A DNA stretch of 64,000 nt from the NCBI GenBank assembly GCA_020634335.1, contig JACKBY010000004.1, positions 143,235 through 207,234 of the forward strand. The letters run 5' to 3'. This document shows positions 35,058-42,158 of the stretch, piece by piece. Source of the stretch: Promineifilum sp. (GTDB taxonomy: Bacteria > Chloroflexota > Anaerolineae > Promineifilales > Promineifilaceae). The position numbers were made by a program, and so were the translations under genes. The first letter of the stretch is position 1. The number at the start of each line of letters is the position of its first letter. The notes under the pieces were generated by a model that was not told where the DNA came from, did no database searches, and saw only the letters and a list, made by a program, of their open reading frames with translations.

Positions 35058-36329
35058 TCACTCCACGATCAGGGCCACATCCGATACTTCGGTGGTGAAG
35101 CTGTGCCCCGACCCAACAAGCGTGACGCTCTCGACGTAGCGTGGCGGCAAAGCCCCCTGAATCGCTAATTCCTGGATCAAATCGACGTCGTAAAAGTAAA
35201 GCTGTCCCAGCGGCACGCGGTCATGTGGTCTCTGGACCACGGCGCAGGAGATGCACGCGCCGGGGGTCAGATTGTCGTCGATCGTGCCGTTGGCGAAAAA
35301 GCCGTGCTGCCACACCCGACTAATGCCGCTATCATCAACATAGTTAACGATGATAAACAAGGGACATTCCGAGCCTTGCACCCCACACACTCCCAGGCTT
35401 TGGTCGACGACGCGCAACGTGGCCGACAGTCGCAAGAACTCATAATCGGACACGTCCTGGTTCACCGACTGCGTCAGCCTGACGTCCGCGTGCCCTACCC
35501 CTTGGCGCGTAAGCCGCAAGACAGGATCGCCGCCGTTGGGTTGTACTGTCGTCTCACCCTTGGGCTGATCCGGCAGCTCCACTTGCCAGGAAAACAGAGC
35601 CCAGTTGTCTAACCCTTCGCTAAAATCGCCGTTACGGATGAGGTCTCGCGCCGGGTCAAACGGGCCAACGGGCGCGGAGTCGGGCGAGATCTCCATCCGC
35701 TGGCCGGGTTCGAGCACCAGCGTCTGGCCCTGAGAGGAGACAGTGGCGTGACCATCGCTAACCACTGTTACCTGGGTCACGTCATTACTGACTTCCAGCG
35801 TATAGCGGCCGGATTCGATCACATCTATCCGCCCCCCTTGGGGAGTGGTCAGGGCTAGTTCAAGCGGCCGCGAGCCAAAGCGCGGCACATCGAGCCGCAC
35901 GCGACCGGCTTGCAGATCCACCAGGACACGAAATGAACGGTTGCTTACTCCAAAGCGCGGCGCGGCGGCCTGATCGAGCTGAAGAGTGGAATTGCCGGCA
36001 ACCTGCATCGTCACCAGCGTTTGTTGGCCTTCCGGTGTCATCACCGTCATCAACGCCGACGCTGTCGTATCTGTCCAAATCGAGGTTTGGGGCCCAACCG
36101 GTTGGGCGGGTTCCCCGGCCAGGACGGCCCGGCGGGGGCCGTTTTGGCCCTCGATACCGACTGTACCCTGGTTGGCCTGCACAACGACGTCCAGGGCCTG
36201 CGTGGCGTTTTGCAACAAAGCGCTGACGCCAATCGGCACAGTGACGGTCAGGAGCATACAGGTGAAAAAGCTGGCTGAGAGGATGATCCAGGCCAGCCGT
36301 TGACGGCTAAACCGGTGCGTATCGGTCAT
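35058..36329 (-). CDS. Membrane-anchored FecR-like protein
   Basis: The 423-aa product has one N-terminal membrane helix (about 12-36, LAWIILSASFFTCMLLTVTV) and an external part. Residues about 120-220 contain repeated VRLDVPRFGSRP, GRIDVIESGRYTLEV and TVVSDGHATVSSQGQTLVLE units, similar to FecR-type domains that sense or bind at the cell surface. The remainder (about 235-420) is a beta-rich domain with a Cys-poor jelly-roll look (LIRNGDFSEGLDNWALFSW). It starts in ATGA overlapping the acylphosphatase stop, so the two are coupled. No sigma factor gene is near. Confidence 0.65.
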   Translation of the reverse strand: MTDTHRFSRQRLAWIILSASFFTCMLLTVTVPIGVSALLQNATQALDVVVQANQGTVGIEGQNGPRRAVLAGEPAQPVGPQTSIWTDTTASALMTVMTPEGQQTLVTMQVAGNSTLQLDQAAAPRFGVSNRSFRVLVDLQAGRVRLDVPRFGSRPLELALTTPQGGRIDVIESGRYTLEVSNDVTQVTVVSDGHATVSSQGQTLVLEPGQRMEISPDSAPVGPFDPARDLIRNGDFSEGLDNWALFSWQVELPDQPKGETTVQPNGGDPVLRLTRQGVGHADVRLTQSVNQDVSDYEFLRLSATLRVVDQSLGVCGVQGSECPLFIIVNYVDDSGISRVWQHGFFANGTIDDNLTPGACISCAVVQRPHDRVPLGQLYFYDVDLIQELAIQGALPPRYVESVTLVGSGHSFTTEVSDVALIVE

Positions 36330-36619
36330 AGATAGCGGACTCGAAAATCGATGAATTCTCCGGTGCCGGCCGACCAATCAACGGTGACTCTCTCTACCTG
36401 GGCCGCCGGGGGGCCTTGGTGAAGAAGATCGAGCAAGCCGCGCAATACGGATTCTTCTCCCTCAGCAACCACGCGCACGGTGCCATCCATCAGATTAGCC
36501 ACCCACCCCACAACATTCAATCGCTGTGCTTCCCGAAGTGTGAACTGACGAAAAAACACGCCCTGCACCAAGCCATGAACCGTGGCTTCCACTCGAATCA
36601 TCATGCTGGGTGAAGACAT
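36326..36619 (-). CDS. acyP: Acylphosphatase
   Basis: The small enzyme hydrolyses acyl phosphates. The catalytic Arg lies in HGLVQGVFFRQFTLREA and the Asn in GWVANLMDGTVRV, the two active-site residues of the family. Starting from the ATG at 36619 gives 97 aa; the pair of ATG codons at 36604/36601 would give the usual 91-92 aa. A TATAAT ends 6 nt before 36619, so a leaderless start there is likely. The stop overlaps the next gene's start. Confidence 0.9.
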   Translation of the reverse strand: MSSPSMMIRVEATVHGLVQGVFFRQFTLREAQRLNVVGWVANLMDGTVRVVAEGEESVLRGLLDLLHQGPPAAQVERVTVDWSAGTGEFIDFRVRYL

Positions 36620-36625
36620 GAGCAA

Positions 36626-36631
36626 ATTATA
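36626..36631 (-). promoter_or_regulatory. Acylphosphatase -10 box, leaderless-type
   Basis: TATAAT on the minus strand is followed by six bases and ATG. No Shine-Dalgarno sequence is present between them. Confidence 0.55.
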
Positions 36632-36698
36632 CCGCAGTCACGTCGTTGGGCTATTGAGCGGCGGCCCCCAGTGGGCAAATGGTAGAGCAAGCAGTGAA

Positions 36699-37757
36699 TT
36701 ACAGGGATGTCTCAGCCGCCAGCTCGCGGAGGATTTGCCCGCCAAGGCTCGGCCCACGATAGATCAGACTGGTATAGAGTTGGACGATGGCCGCTCCGGC
36801 CGCCAGCTTCTCGCGCACATCGGCCGCCGAACCGACCCCGCCCACGCCGATGATGGGTAGCGCCCCGCCCGTTTGTCGGTGAACGTGGGCGATGAGTTGG
36901 GTCGAGCGCCGGCGCACCGGACGCCCGCTCAACCCCCCGGCTTCCCCTTGTTTCGAATCCGTCAGCCCGGCCCGCGACAAGGTCGTGTTGGCGATGATGA
37001 GCCCATCAATGCCAACCGCCGTTAATGTTGCCAGGATTCCATCCAGCTCGTCGTTCTCCAGGTCAGGGGCGATTTTCACCCACAAGGGTTTGGGCGGCTC
37101 ATTTACGGCAGCCGACAGGCTGCGGTTCTCGTCCATCACGAGGCGCAAAAGGTGCTCCAGATAGCGACCGCCCTGTAGTTCGCGCAGGCCCGGCGTATTG
37201 GGCGAACTGATGTTGACGGCCAGATAATCGGCATAAGGATAGACGGCGCGCATCACTGCCACGTAATCGGCCGCAGCGTCTTCCAGAGAAGTGTCTTTCT
37301 GCTTGCCAAGACTGACGCCGACCACGTAGTCACGCTCAGCCGGCAGGGCTCCCAGCCGCGAGACAGCCACCGCCACACCCTCGTTCGGAAAGCCCATCCG
37401 ATTGATAATGGCCTCATCCGCAGGCAAGCGGAAAATGCGCGGTTGTGGATTTCCGGGTTGCCCGCGCGGTGTCAACGTGCCGACCTCAACGTGACCGAAC
37501 CCCAGCATTGCCAGCCCGGCAACGACCCGCGCATCCTTGTCGAAGCCGGCAGCGATGCCGAGAGGATTGGGAAAACGCAGGCGGCCGATCTGTACCGGAC
37601 TTGGCGGTACCTGACCCGCGATACGCCTCAGAGCCGCTCGGCCGACCGGGTTCGACTGAGCCAAAGCCAGAGCAGTTAACGTGCGCAGGTGAGCAGCCTC
37701 GGGGTCCATACGCCTGAGAAAGGGCCACAAAAACCGTTCGTATTTCGTATCAGCCAT
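36699..37757 (-). CDS. pyrD: Dihydroorotate dehydrogenase (quinone), class 2
   Basis: The 352-aa FMN enzyme oxidises dihydroorotate to orotate in pyrimidine synthesis, passing electrons to quinone. Class 2 is shown by the N-terminal helical extension (YERFLWPFLRRMDPEAAHL), the segment GIAAGFDKDARVVAGLAMLG and the Ser base in VNISSPNTPGLRELQGG. The first 8 bases of the gene overlap the end of glpD, so it is translated from the same mRNA. This links a second quinone-dependent dehydrogenase to GlpD. Confidence 0.95.
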   Translation of the reverse strand: MADTKYERFLWPFLRRMDPEAAHLRTLTALALAQSNPVGRAALRRIAGQVPPSPVQIGRLRFPNPLGIAAGFDKDARVVAGLAMLGFGHVEVGTLTPRGQPGNPQPRIFRLPADEAIINRMGFPNEGVAVAVSRLGALPAERDYVVGVSLGKQKDTSLEDAAADYVAVMRAVYPYADYLAVNISSPNTPGLRELQGGRYLEHLLRLVMDENRSLSAAVNEPPKPLWVKIAPDLENDELDGILATLTAVGIDGLIIANTTLSRAGLTDSKQGEAGGLSGRPVRRRSTQLIAHVHRQTGGALPIIGVGGVGSAADVREKLAAGAAIVQLYTSLIYRGPSLGGQILRELAAETSL

Positions 37758-39564
37758 GCTCGACCATCACTCTCCGGCGCCACCGCACCCACAACCATAA
37801 AGCCCCCAGGGCCACAACCAGGAAACCCAGGCCGGCGCGGCGTTCAATTGATCGGCGACGTTGCCGGCGAACGGCCGTTGCGGCGGCCTGCGCGGCACGT
37901 GACTGGATCAACAAGCCCCGCCAATCGGGGATCGTCTCGTCCGGCAGGCTGTAGGCGGCATCGATCAGCTTTTGATAAGCGCTCGCTTCCGCTTCCCAAC
38001 GAGTATCATCCCAGCCCAGTTCAGGCTGGACAATACGGCGAATGCGCCGCAGGTGATGGACGCCTCCCTTGGGTGCCAACAACCCGACCCGGACCCGCCG
38101 CAGCAGCAAATCGTCGAGATGAACCACCGCTTCGGCCCGCGCCGCCCATCGCAACTCGGCCCAAAGCGCCACCGTGCCCGCTATCGACTCCATTTCTCCC
38201 GGCTGCGCGGCGGCTACCAGGGCGGCTGCATCCGCCCCATAGCGACCAAGCAACCGTTGGCGCACGACCCCCGGCAGCGGCTCCAGTATCGCCCCGCCGT
38301 CATCCAGCGGCCTCAAAATCGGTGCGCCTTCGTGCAGCCGGGCCAGGCGAGACTTTCCCGCTTCCGTACCCTGGTCGTCGAGACGGACACAAACGGCTTC
38401 CAGTGCCTGCCGGGCCACTTGCCGAAAGGTCGTCAACTTCCCGCCGGTGACGGTCAATAAGCCGCTTTCCGACCAGATAACGTGATCGCGCGATTCGTCC
38501 GATGGGTCATCCTTGCCGCTGCCAATGACCGGACGAATCCCGGCGAAAGTCGCCAACACGTCCTCATGAGTCAAATTGAGCGCCGGAAAGTGTCCGGCCA
38601 CGGCGGCCAGGAGATAAGCGACTTCATCGGCGGTGATGGAGGGGTCATTGTCCAGCGGCGGCGGGCAGTCGACATCGGTGGTACCGACGAGGGTCACGCC
38701 CTCCCACGGAAAGGCGAATACCGGCCGGCCGTCAACGGGATGCATAAAGCTGACCGCCTGAGCCAGGGGAAAACGCCAGGCGGGGAAGATGAGGTGGCTG
38801 CCGCGCAACGGCCGAATGCGCTCCTCGCCTCCAACCTGCTTGCGCAGCGTGTCCGCCCAGGCCCCCGTCGCGTTGATAATAACCCGCGCGGTCACGTCAA
38901 CGGTTGAACCATCGGGAACGTTCCGCAGGCGAACGCCGGTCGGCTCGTCTGTTCCATCGAACAGCAACCGCTCGGCGCGCACGTAGTTGATAGCAACACC
39001 ACCTTCATCGGCCGCCTCACGCATCACGCGCAACACCAGGCGCGCATCATCGGTCTGGGCATCCTGATACTGAAAGCCCCCGCGCAGGCCGGTCGGCGCG
39101 ATGTAGGGGGCCATCATCTGGAAATCCTGGGGGCTATAGTAGCGATGGCTCCATTGCTGGGCCATCAGATCGTAAACTGTCAGGCCCGCGCCATAAATGA
39201 GACGGCCCCCTCCTGCCCCATCGTTCTCATATTGAGCCAGGAGAAAACCAAGCGGATCGATCAATCCTGAGCCTTCGGCCAGCAGTTGTTCCCGCCCCTG
39301 AACCGAAGCGTGCGTAAGGGCAACCTGGCCCGTCTTCAAATAGCGCAGGCCGCCGTGAACCAATTTGGAGGAACGGCTGGACGTGCCCCAGGCGAAGTCG
39401 CTTTGCTCCACCAGGAGCGTGCGCAGGTTCAGTCGCGCGGCCTCGCGCAGGATACCCGCGCCGGTGATGCCGCCGCCCACAATGACGAGATCCCACGCCC
39501 CATTCGACAAGGTACTCCAAATTTCCCGACGATAGGCCGCATTCCAGACAGGTCGCGCGGTCAT
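37750..39564 (-). CDS. glpD: Glycerol-3-phosphate dehydrogenase with C-terminal membrane helix
   Basis: The 604-aa flavoprotein oxidises glycerol 3-phosphate to dihydroxyacetone phosphate and reduces quinone. FAD binding is shown by DLVIVGGGITGAGILREAAR and the substrate region by SSRSSKLVHGGLRYL. The C-terminal DAO-C domain is present, with LRRIRRIVQPELGW. Unusually the protein ends with a membrane helix (GLGFLVVALGALWLWVRW) flanked by Arg residues, so it is tail-anchored. The start is set by AGGAGG before ATG and overlaps the upstream stop in ATGA. Confidence 0.92.
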   Translation of the reverse strand: MTARPVWNAAYRREIWSTLSNGAWDLVIVGGGITGAGILREAARLNLRTLLVEQSDFAWGTSSRSSKLVHGGLRYLKTGQVALTHASVQGREQLLAEGSGLIDPLGFLLAQYENDGAGGGRLIYGAGLTVYDLMAQQWSHRYYSPQDFQMMAPYIAPTGLRGGFQYQDAQTDDARLVLRVMREAADEGGVAINYVRAERLLFDGTDEPTGVRLRNVPDGSTVDVTARVIINATGAWADTLRKQVGGEERIRPLRGSHLIFPAWRFPLAQAVSFMHPVDGRPVFAFPWEGVTLVGTTDVDCPPPLDNDPSITADEVAYLLAAVAGHFPALNLTHEDVLATFAGIRPVIGSGKDDPSDESRDHVIWSESGLLTVTGGKLTTFRQVARQALEAVCVRLDDQGTEAGKSRLARLHEGAPILRPLDDGGAILEPLPGVVRQRLLGRYGADAAALVAAAQPGEMESIAGTVALWAELRWAARAEAVVHLDDLLLRRVRVGLLAPKGGVHHLRRIRRIVQPELGWDDTRWEAEASAYQKLIDAAYSLPDETIPDWRGLLIQSRAAQAAATAVRRQRRRSIERRAGLGFLVVALGALWLWVRWRRRVMVEHG

Positions 39565-41186
39565 CGATTGCCTCCTACTGACCAATGGTCGTTCAACAAC
39601 ACATCGGGGTTCATACGACCGTCCGGATCAAAGATGGTCGTCACTCCGGCCAGAGCGGCCATTCCCAACGCGCCTTTTTCCGCTTCCAGATAGGGCGCAT
39701 GGTCGCGCCCCACGCCGTGCTGGTGGCTGATCGTCCCGCCCTCGCGCACGATAGTGCGACTGGCCGCTCCTTTCAGGGCCTCCCAACGGCGCAAGGTCCC
39801 GTCCGGGTCGGTGGAAATCCGAAACAGATATGTCGTATAAATGCTGGCCCCCTGTGGATACACGTGGGACAAATGGGTGAACACGTGAATTCTCTCGCCG
39901 TTGGGCACAGCCGAATACAAGGCAGCTTCGATCTGGTCGACCATGCGCGGCACTCGGTCCCAGGTCGTGGCCGTCTCCAGCGTATCAACCGCGTAGCCCA
40001 GATCCCACAAAGTGTTGCGCAAATAGGGCGTCCGGAACCGTCCTTCCATCCACTGCTCGCCGAAACGACGGCCGGCGTTCACGCCGCCGTGCTCCCTGGC
40101 AGTGTCGATTGTAGCATGCCGTGCATCGCGTACAGCCGCCGATGGGCCGGTGAAACCACACAATAACATACACTTGTCGTCGCCCACACCGCGAACACCC
40201 AGCATCGTCTCCAGCAAACCGATAAGCCGTTCATGACCGGCCAGGGCCAACGTCGTCCGCGTCTCCATCGGTGTGCTGAGACGCAGGAGGGATAAAGGCA
40301 GTCGCGCCTGAACGATGCGGCGCACGGCGGTCGTGGCGTCAACAAAGTCGGGGAAAAATATCGCCTGAAACTCCTCATGCTCCGGCAAGGGAGTTATGCG
40401 AACCGTCGCGTCGGTCAGGATACCTAACCGGCCCTCGGAGCCGAGCACGAGTTGCCGTAGATCAGGCCCCGCGGCCGAAGCCGGGAAGGGCGGCAGGCGC
40501 ATCTCCCCGGCCGGGGCCAGGAGCGTGCCCCCGGCGAAGAGACTCTCGATCCGGCCATAACCAAGCGATTGCTGGCCGCTGGATCGCGTCGCCACCCAAC
40601 CGCCCAGCGTGGAAAATTCGAAAGACTGTGGAAAATGGCCCAGCGTGAACCCCCGGGCGCGCAGGTGAGCCTCCAGTTCGGGGCCGGCCACACCCGCCCC
40701 AAACGTCGCCAGCAAGCTGATTGAATCCAGTTGGGCCAGTTGGTTCATCCGGCGCATGTTGATCGTCAACACGGGGCGGTCGCCCGGTTCGGGAGTGATA
40801 TGGCCGACGACGCTCGTGCCACCCCCATAGGGGATGACGCGCGCGTCGATCTCCTCGGCGTACTCCAACAAGTAGGCAACGTCGGATTTCGTGAGGGGAA
40901 AAGCCACGCCGTCTGGAAAAGCGGGGATGCAGCCACTACGCAACGCTACCCAATCGGCCAAGCTCTGGCCGCGAGCGTGGAGCAAGCGCGGCCACTCTTC
41001 GATGCTGATCAATTCCTGGCCCGGCAGCCCGCTGAGTCGCGTGGGGGGAATAGTAGCCAATACGTCGGCCGCGGATACATCGCGTGGCGCGGTGGCCTCG
41101 CCCACAGCCTCCCGCAGAAAGGCCAACGCGCGCGCGCCGAGTGGATACTGTACCGTGTCATCACCCCAACCATTCCAACGCCGCAT
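39561..41186 (-). CDS. Alkylglycerone-phosphate synthase-like FAD-linked oxidase
   Basis: The 541-aa VAO-family flavoprotein has the FAD loop VIPYGGGTSVVGHITPE and the active-region signature FEFSTLGGWVATRSSGQQS with GYGRIE. GGTISHQHGVGRDHAPYL lies near the C-terminus. These features match alkyl-DHAP synthases, which exchange an acyl for an alkyl chain in ether-lipid formation. FAD-linked glycolate or lactate oxidase relatives share part of the pattern, so the reaction is inferred. It sits between fadR (3 bp gap) and glpD (4 bp overlap), which fits lipid or glycerol-phosphate metabolism. Confidence 0.82.
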   Translation of the reverse strand: MRRWNGWGDDTVQYPLGARALAFLREAVGEATAPRDVSAADVLATIPPTRLSGLPGQELISIEEWPRLLHARGQSLADWVALRSGCIPAFPDGVAFPLTKSDVAYLLEYAEEIDARVIPYGGGTSVVGHITPEPGDRPVLTINMRRMNQLAQLDSISLLATFGAGVAGPELEAHLRARGFTLGHFPQSFEFSTLGGWVATRSSGQQSLGYGRIESLFAGGTLLAPAGEMRLPPFPASAAGPDLRQLVLGSEGRLGILTDATVRITPLPEHEEFQAIFFPDFVDATTAVRRIVQARLPLSLLRLSTPMETRTTLALAGHERLIGLLETMLGVRGVGDDKCMLLCGFTGPSAAVRDARHATIDTAREHGGVNAGRRFGEQWMEGRFRTPYLRNTLWDLGYAVDTLETATTWDRVPRMVDQIEAALYSAVPNGERIHVFTHLSHVYPQGASIYTTYLFRISTDPDGTLRRWEALKGAASRTIVREGGTISHQHGVGRDHAPYLEAEKGALGMAALAGVTTIFDPDGRMNPDVLLNDHWSVGGNR

Positions 41187-41189
41187 GGC

Positions 41190-41903
41190 CTACTCTCCTT
41201 CGCTATCTTCGCGTGTGATGCTCGTTTGCCAGACTTCGATGCTGGTACTCATTACCTGCCGGCAAAGCGCCTCGGCCGCCTGCGGCTCTCGCTGCCCGGC
41301 CAGGAGCTTCAAGCTGCTATAGAAGTCGGCCGATAACGTCCGCGCGCCCCGCTTTTCAAAATAGCCGCGGGCGATATCTTCGTAAAACCCCTGGAACCCA
41401 TTCAGGATCAGGGTATATATCGGATTGCCGGACAGAATCGTCAATTGCCGGTGGAGTAGCCAGTCAAAGCGGGCAAAAGCCGCCGGATCGTCGTCCCCAG
41501 CCGGAGCCGCCTCCAGAAGGGCGACGACCACATCAGCAGCACGGCGCACAGCCAGGCCCGTATAGGCTGGGGCCAGATTGCGTCGTACCTCCAGCAACTG
41601 CTCGATGAAATCGGGGGACAGATGCGCCTGGTGTTCGACCAGCTTGCCTAATACGTTCAGCCCACCTTCCACCCAATAATCGTTGACAACGGTCGGCTTG
41701 CCGTGGGCAATGGTAAGCCAGCCGTCGCGCGCCAGCCGTTGAATGGCTTCGCGCAACGTCGGCCGCGTAACGCCCAGTTGGGTGGCCAACGTTCGCTCGG
41801 CCGGCAGCGTTGATCCCGGCGGCAAGTCACCGTCCAAGATGGCCGTAACCAGCCATTGCTCGGCACGTTCATTGGGGCGGACGGGGATGATTCTCGAATT
41901 CAC
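41190..41903 (-). CDS. fadR: FadR-type GntR-family fatty acid regulator
   Basis: The 237-aa product closely follows E. coli FadR in length and sequence. The winged helix reads LPAERTLATQLGVTRPTLRE and LQRLARDGWLTI-like AIQRLARDGWLTIAHGKPTV. The effector domain contains the same landmarks: VNDYWVEGGLNVLGKL and LSGNPIYTLILNGFQGFYE. E. coli FadR binds long-chain acyl-CoA and lets go of DNA. The start is the GTG at 41903: the in-frame TTG at 41969 is itself part of the promoter -35. No clear Shine-Dalgarno is seen. It heads the AGPS-glpD-pyrD group, and a FadR-like operator lies at its transcription start. Confidence 0.92.
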   Translation of the reverse strand: MNSRIIPVRPNERAEQWLVTAILDGDLPPGSTLPAERTLATQLGVTRPTLREAIQRLARDGWLTIAHGKPTVVNDYWVEGGLNVLGKLVEHQAHLSPDFIEQLLEVRRNLAPAYTGLAVRRAADVVVALLEAAPAGDDDPAAFARFDWLLHRQLTILSGNPIYTLILNGFQGFYEDIARGYFEKRGARTLSADFYSSLKLLAGQREPQAAEALCRQVMSTSIEVWQTSITREDSEGE

Positions 41904-41917
41904 GGACTGTACGAATG

Positions 41918-41933
41918 AGTGGTCTGACCAGTT
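41918..41933 (-). promoter_or_regulatory. Predicted FadR operator
   Basis: On the minus strand AACTGGTCAGACCACT contains the perfect palindrome TGGTC-A-GACCA. E. coli FadR sites have the same TGGT-N3-ACCA core and spacing. The site covers the predicted transcription start, as expected for autorepression. Confidence 0.75.
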
Positions 41934-41939
41934 AAGGAC

Positions 41940-41969
41940 ATCATAATGGAAACGGCTCCCGGTTGTCAA
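41940..41969 (-). promoter_or_regulatory. fadR operon promoter
   Basis: A consensus TTGACA is followed at 18 bases by TATGAT on the minus strand. The predicted start is near 41933, about 30 nt before the GTG of fadR. Confidence 0.8.
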
Positions 41970-42032
41970 GCTCCAGCATCGACCTTCTTTTTTCAGGCAA
42001 ATTGACCGAGAACAGATAGATGAATCTTCACG

Positions 42033-42038
42033 TATAAT
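42033..42038 (+). promoter_or_regulatory. -10 box for the second zinc-ribbon gene
   Basis: A perfect TATAAT lies in an AT-rich stretch divergent from the fadR promoter. TTGACC at 42002 is 25 bases away, too far for a standard pair. The leader would be about 110 nt. Confidence 0.4.
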
Positions 42039-42158
42039 TCACCGGAGATTTACAAGCTTTTTATCCCGGATCGACCGCCTCGTGTTATCTTCTAAGATGG
42101 GCAACGGTGCGCCCTCAAACCAGACCGCCACCTGTTGAATGGGGTAAACAGGATATTA

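Noticed and set aside
36669..36715. tRNA-like D-arm (GGTAGAGCA) ahead of pyrD's end
   Set aside because: No T-arm (GGTTCGA) or anticodon stem follows, and most of the stretch lies at or in the pyrD 3' end. Treated as chance.
39564..39585. Upstream start for glpD
   Set aside because: The strong AGGAGG site fits the ATG at 39564, and the ATGA overlap with the upstream stop agrees.
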